In this document: piece after piece, positions 62,016 through 64,000 of the stretch | Layout of the letters: each line of letters begins with the position of its first letter | Numbering within the stretch: position 1 is the first letter of the stretch | Assembly (NCBI RefSeq): GCF_900143215.1 | Contig: NZ_FRDM01000001.1 | Span: forward strand, 1 to 64,000 | Length of the DNA: 64,000 nt | DNA from: Geodermatophilus obscurus | Lineage (GTDB): Bacteria; Actinomycetota; Actinomycetes; Mycobacteriales; Geodermatophilaceae | Direction of reading: 5' to 3' | The notes under the pieces: model-generated | Database searches by the model: none | What the model was told of the DNA's origin: nothing | What the model saw: only the letters and a program-made list of their open reading frames with translations | Made by a program: the position numbers and the translations under genes

Positions 62016-62312
62016 GTGGCCGGACCACTCGCGCCGACACGGACGCCGGAGGAGACCGTCGAGGAGCACGGCGACCTCGACCGACCCTGGGTCACCATCG
62101 TCTGGAACGACCCGGTCAACCTCATGACCTACGTGACCTACGTGCTGCAGGAGCTGTTCGGCTACGACGAGCCGACGGCGACCACGCTGATGCTGCAGGT
62201 GCACGAGGAGGGGAAGGCCATCGTGAGCTCCGGGCCGCGGGAGCGCATGGAGCACGACACCAGCCGGCTGCACGCCTACGGGCTGTGGGCCAGCTACCAG
62301 CGCGACGCATGA
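62016..62312 (+). CDS. clpS: ATP-dependent Clp protease adaptor ClpS
   Basis: The protein has 98 residues from the GTG at 62016. The core is [20 protein letters not shown] and [20 protein letters not shown]; the N-D-x-x-N/M-T box binds N-degron substrates. It hands substrates with N-terminal bulky residues to ClpAP/ClpCP. The next gene overlaps by 4 bases (ATGA). Confidence 0.93.
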   Translation: MAGPLAPTRTPEETVEEHGDLDRPWVTIVWNDPVNLMTYVTYVLQELFGYDEPTATTLMLQVHEEGKAIVSSGPRERMEHDTSRLHAYGLWASYQRDA

Positions 62313-62806
62313 GGCCGTTCCGCCGCAAGGGCAGCGAGCTGGTGGCCCGGCTGGAGCCGGCCGAGGCCCGCATCCTCGCGCTGCTGCTCGACCAGCTCGA
62401 GCAGCTGCTCACCGCCGACGCCGAGGACGTCGCCGGCGACCCGGTGGTCGACCGGCTGCTGCCCGCCGGCCACCGCAGCGATCCGGAGCTGGCCGCCGAC
62501 TACCGCGAGCTGACCGAGGCATCTCTGCGTGCGGGGAAGGCCGACGACCTGGCCACCGTCCGCGCCGCCCTGCCGCCGGACGGCGGGACCGTCCGGCTGG
62601 ACCCCGAGCAGGCGACCGCCTGGCTGCGCACCAGCAACGACCTGCGCCTGGCGCTGGGCACGCGGCTCGACATCCAGGAGGACACCGAGCCGCCGGAGGA
62701 CCTCGCCAGCGAGGAGGGGCAGCAGCTGGCCGTCTACTACTGGCTCACCGGTCTGCAGGGATCGCTCGTCGACGCACTGGCCGCCGGGCGCGCCGGCCGA
62801 AGGTGA
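62309..62806 (+). CDS. DUF2017 protein
   Basis: The protein has 165 residues from the ATG at 62309, overlapping the clpS stop. [20 protein letters not shown] and [20 protein letters not shown] lead to [20 protein letters not shown] and [16 protein letters not shown]. It is always next to clpS in actinobacteria (Rv1332 in M. tuberculosis). Its biochemical role is unknown. Its 3' end overlaps the end of a convergent gene. Confidence 0.85.
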   Translation: MRPFRRKGSELVARLEPAEARILALLLDQLEQLLTADAEDVAGDPVVDRLLPAGHRSDPELAADYRELTEASLRAGKADDLATVRAALPPDGGTVRLDPEQATAWLRTSNDLRLALGTRLDIQEDTEPPEDLASEEGQQLAVYYWLTGLQGSLVDALAAGRAGRR

Positions 62807-63101
62807 GCACGATCGACGCCGCGAGCAGCAGGTCGAGCACGAAGAAGACCGACACCAGGCCGGGCATCTCCAGGTCCTGCACGACCGCTCCGACGGCGCT
62901 GACGAGGACGACCAGCGAGAGCGCCCCGACCAGCAGCAGCGTCAGCAGGCGGCCGGTCACCAGCAGCACCAGCGAGATCCGGTCGGCGGTGACGTCGCTG
63001 CTGTAGTGGCCGCTGCGGAGGCGCAGCCCCCGGACGCCGCCCACCAGCGCGGGCACCGCCACGGCCAGCACCCCGGCGGTCATCAGCAGCTCCAGGACCA
63101 T
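62745..63101 (-). CDS. small multi-span membrane protein
   Basis: The protein has 118 residues from the ATG at 63099-63101. It has about three membrane helices ([58 protein letters not shown]) and a basic tail. No domain recognised. It overlaps the end of the DUF2017 gene by 62 bases and interrupts an otherwise co-directional clpS-mec-cysO run. Promoter region contains a reversed repeat copy. Confidence 0.65.
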   Translation of the reverse strand: MVLELLMTAGVLAVAVPALVGGVRGLRLRSGHYSSDVTADRISLVLLVTGRLLTLLLVGALSLVVLVSAVGAVVQDLEMPGLVSVFFVLDLLLAASIVLTFGRRARRPVRRRAIPADR

Positions 63102-63120
63102 GAACGGGCACCGTATCGCC

Positions 63121-63174
63121 GGCCCCGTCCAGGGTCCCGCCCCGAGCCCGCGAGGGGTGGGGAGGACGGGGCCT
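63121..63174. repeat. dispersed palindromic repeat, reversed copy
   Basis: GGCCCCGTCCAGGGTCCCGC to GGGGAGGACGGGGCC, the reverse of the forward copies. It lies in the divergent space between the small membrane protein and mec, within about 20 bases of each start. Confidence 0.85.
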
Positions 63175-63189
63175 CCTAGACTGGTCGAC

Positions 63190-63663
63190 GTGCTGCGCAT
63201 CGACCGCGCGACCTACGACGCCATCGTGGCCCACGCCCGGGAGGACCACCCGGACGAGGCCTGCGGCGTCGTCGCCGGCCCCGAGGGCAGCGACCGCCCC
63301 GAGCGCTTCATCCCGATGCTGAACGCCGCGCGGTCGCCCACGTTCTACGAGTTCGACTCCGCCGACCTGTTGCGGCTGTACCGGGAGATGGACGACCGGG
63401 GTGAGGAGCCGGTGGTCATCTACCACTCCCACACCGCGACCGAGGCCCATCCCTCGCGCACCGACATCGGTCTCGCCTCCGAGCCCGACGCGCACTACGT
63501 CCTGGTGTCGACCCGCGTCCACGGGAACCAGACCGGCCTGGCCGGCGACGAGGTCGAGTTCCGCAGCTTCCGGATCGTCGACGGCGCCGTCACCGAGGAG
63601 GACGTCGAGGTCGTCGAGTCCTACCTGTTCGGCCACTCGCCGACCACCGTCGTCTACGACTGA
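63190..63663 (+). CDS. mec: Mec: JAMM/MPN peptidase (CysO-cysteine)
   Basis: The protein has 157 residues from the GTG at 63190. The JAMM zinc site is E (EDHPDEACGVVAG), H-x-H (VIYHSHTATEAHPSRTDI) with S/T and D following. DAHYVLVSTR is conserved too. In M. tuberculosis Mec (Rv1334) releases cysteine from CysO-cysteine in sulfur assimilation under oxidative conditions. CysO follows directly, confirming the assignment. Confidence 0.93.
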   Translation: MLRIDRATYDAIVAHAREDHPDEACGVVAGPEGSDRPERFIPMLNAARSPTFYEFDSADLLRLYREMDDRGEEPVVIYHSHTATEAHPSRTDIGLASEPDAHYVLVSTRVHGNQTGLAGDEVEFRSFRIVDGAVTEEDVEVVESYLFGHSPTTVVYD

Positions 63664-63722
63664 GGAAGGACCCCGTCCTCCCCACCCCTCGCCAGCTCGG
63701 GGCGGTGTCCTGGACGGGGCCG
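63664..63722. repeat. dispersed palindromic repeat, complete copy
   Basis: GAAGGACCCCGTCCTCCCC to CCTGGACGGGGCCG, beginning directly after the mec stop. The copy separates mec from cysO, which are adjacent without such a gap in mycobacteria. Confidence 0.85.
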
Positions 63723-63828
63723 ACCTCCGGAATGCCCCACGGCGAGCGGGCGTTCCCCGTCCAGACGCACGTCCGCTGCGCGGCAGCGCAGCGCGCGAAC
63801 CCCTGAGTCCAGAGGAGAACAGCACGCC

Positions 63829-64000
63829 ATGGCCATCGAGGTCCGGATCCCGACCATCCTGCGCACCCACACCGGCGGCAACAAGACCGTCGAGGGCAGC
63901 GGGGACACCCTGGCCGCGCTCGTTGACGACCTCGACGCCAAGCACCCGGGCCTGAAGAACCGCTTGGTCACCGAGGAGGGCAAGCTGCACCGGTTCGTCA
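63829..64000 (+). CDS. cysO: CysO sulfur-carrier protein (partial, runs off window)
   Basis: The ATG at 63829 with GAGGAG before it starts EVRIPTILRTHTGGNKTVEG and TLAALVDDLDAKHPGLKNRL, the beta-grasp fold of the ThiS/MoaD-like carrier CysO. The C-terminal Gly-Gly is beyond the window. CysO is thiocarboxylated and transfers sulfur to O-phosphoserine with CysM. cysM should follow. Confidence 0.9.
   Translation, partial: MAIEVRIPTILRTHTGGNKTVEGSGDTLAALVDDLDAKHPGLKNRLVTEEGKLHRFV

Overview
The window is very GC-rich, uses GTG starts freely and has strong purine-rich ribosome-binding sites. It carries actinobacterial neighbourhoods such as ctaD next to serB, and pncB-clpS-DUF2017-mec-cysO in the order known from Mycobacterium tuberculosis. 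This points to a high-GC actinomycete. A member of the Geodermatophilaceae (Blastococcus/Modestobacter/Geodermatophilus type) is my inference from overall gene content; no search was run.

Region 1-20 kb looks like a decayed accessory region. It opens with a partial ISL3 transposase, a 34-base copy of the 3' end of tmRNA (a classic phage/island attachment site) and the last ~30 codons of a tyrosine integrase. A cyclase/STAND regulator, a lipase-like hydrolase and an amidohydrolase of visibly lower GC follow. Next is a membrane operon (COG4425-type hydrolase, Vps62-like protein broken by a frameshift, truncated GAP-family protein), then fragments of two IS5-type transposases. From 12.5 to 18.1 kb a complete aromatic-acid module (MFS importer, vanillate demethylase VanA/VanB, cupin, 4-hydroxybenzoate hydroxylase) would convert vanillate and 4-hydroxybenzoate to protocatechuate. 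More transposase relics and a dodecin lie behind it.

Region 20-32 kb is signalling and stress related: an acetate/succinate-type transporter, DUF7455, CBS-BON, a SpoIIE-type phosphatase, an orphan FlbD-like protein, a methyltransferase, an OmpR-type response regulator, and a histidine kinase with two degenerate receiver proteins. It ends in three helical envelope proteins (DUF3618, holin-X-like, low complexity).

Region 32-64 kb is more housekeeping-like. It has two iron genes, each behind an IdeR/DtxR-like box (siderophore-interacting protein and Fe-siderophore binding protein), a formate/nitrite channel, an ATP-grasp ligase, a phosphoribosyltransferase-hydrolase fusion sharing a DosR-like box with a small helical protein, an ABC-F ATPase, several MFS exporters, an alcohol dehydrogenase, an M23 peptidase and a CDF metal exporter. 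CtaG, a phosphodiesterase/MFS/RlmA-like operon, CtaD, SerB, PncB-PncA, ClpS, Mec and CysO follow.

The most notable non-gene structure is a dispersed family of ~55-60 bp imperfect palindromes (ten loci from 27.5 to 63.7 kb, none before 27.4 kb). They commonly start within a few bases of a stop codon; one disrupts a deazaflavin-oxidoreductase gene and another supplies the C-terminus of a methyltransferase. A second family is a 74-bp hairpin, present twice (82% identical), each time between convergent genes and next to an MFS exporter.
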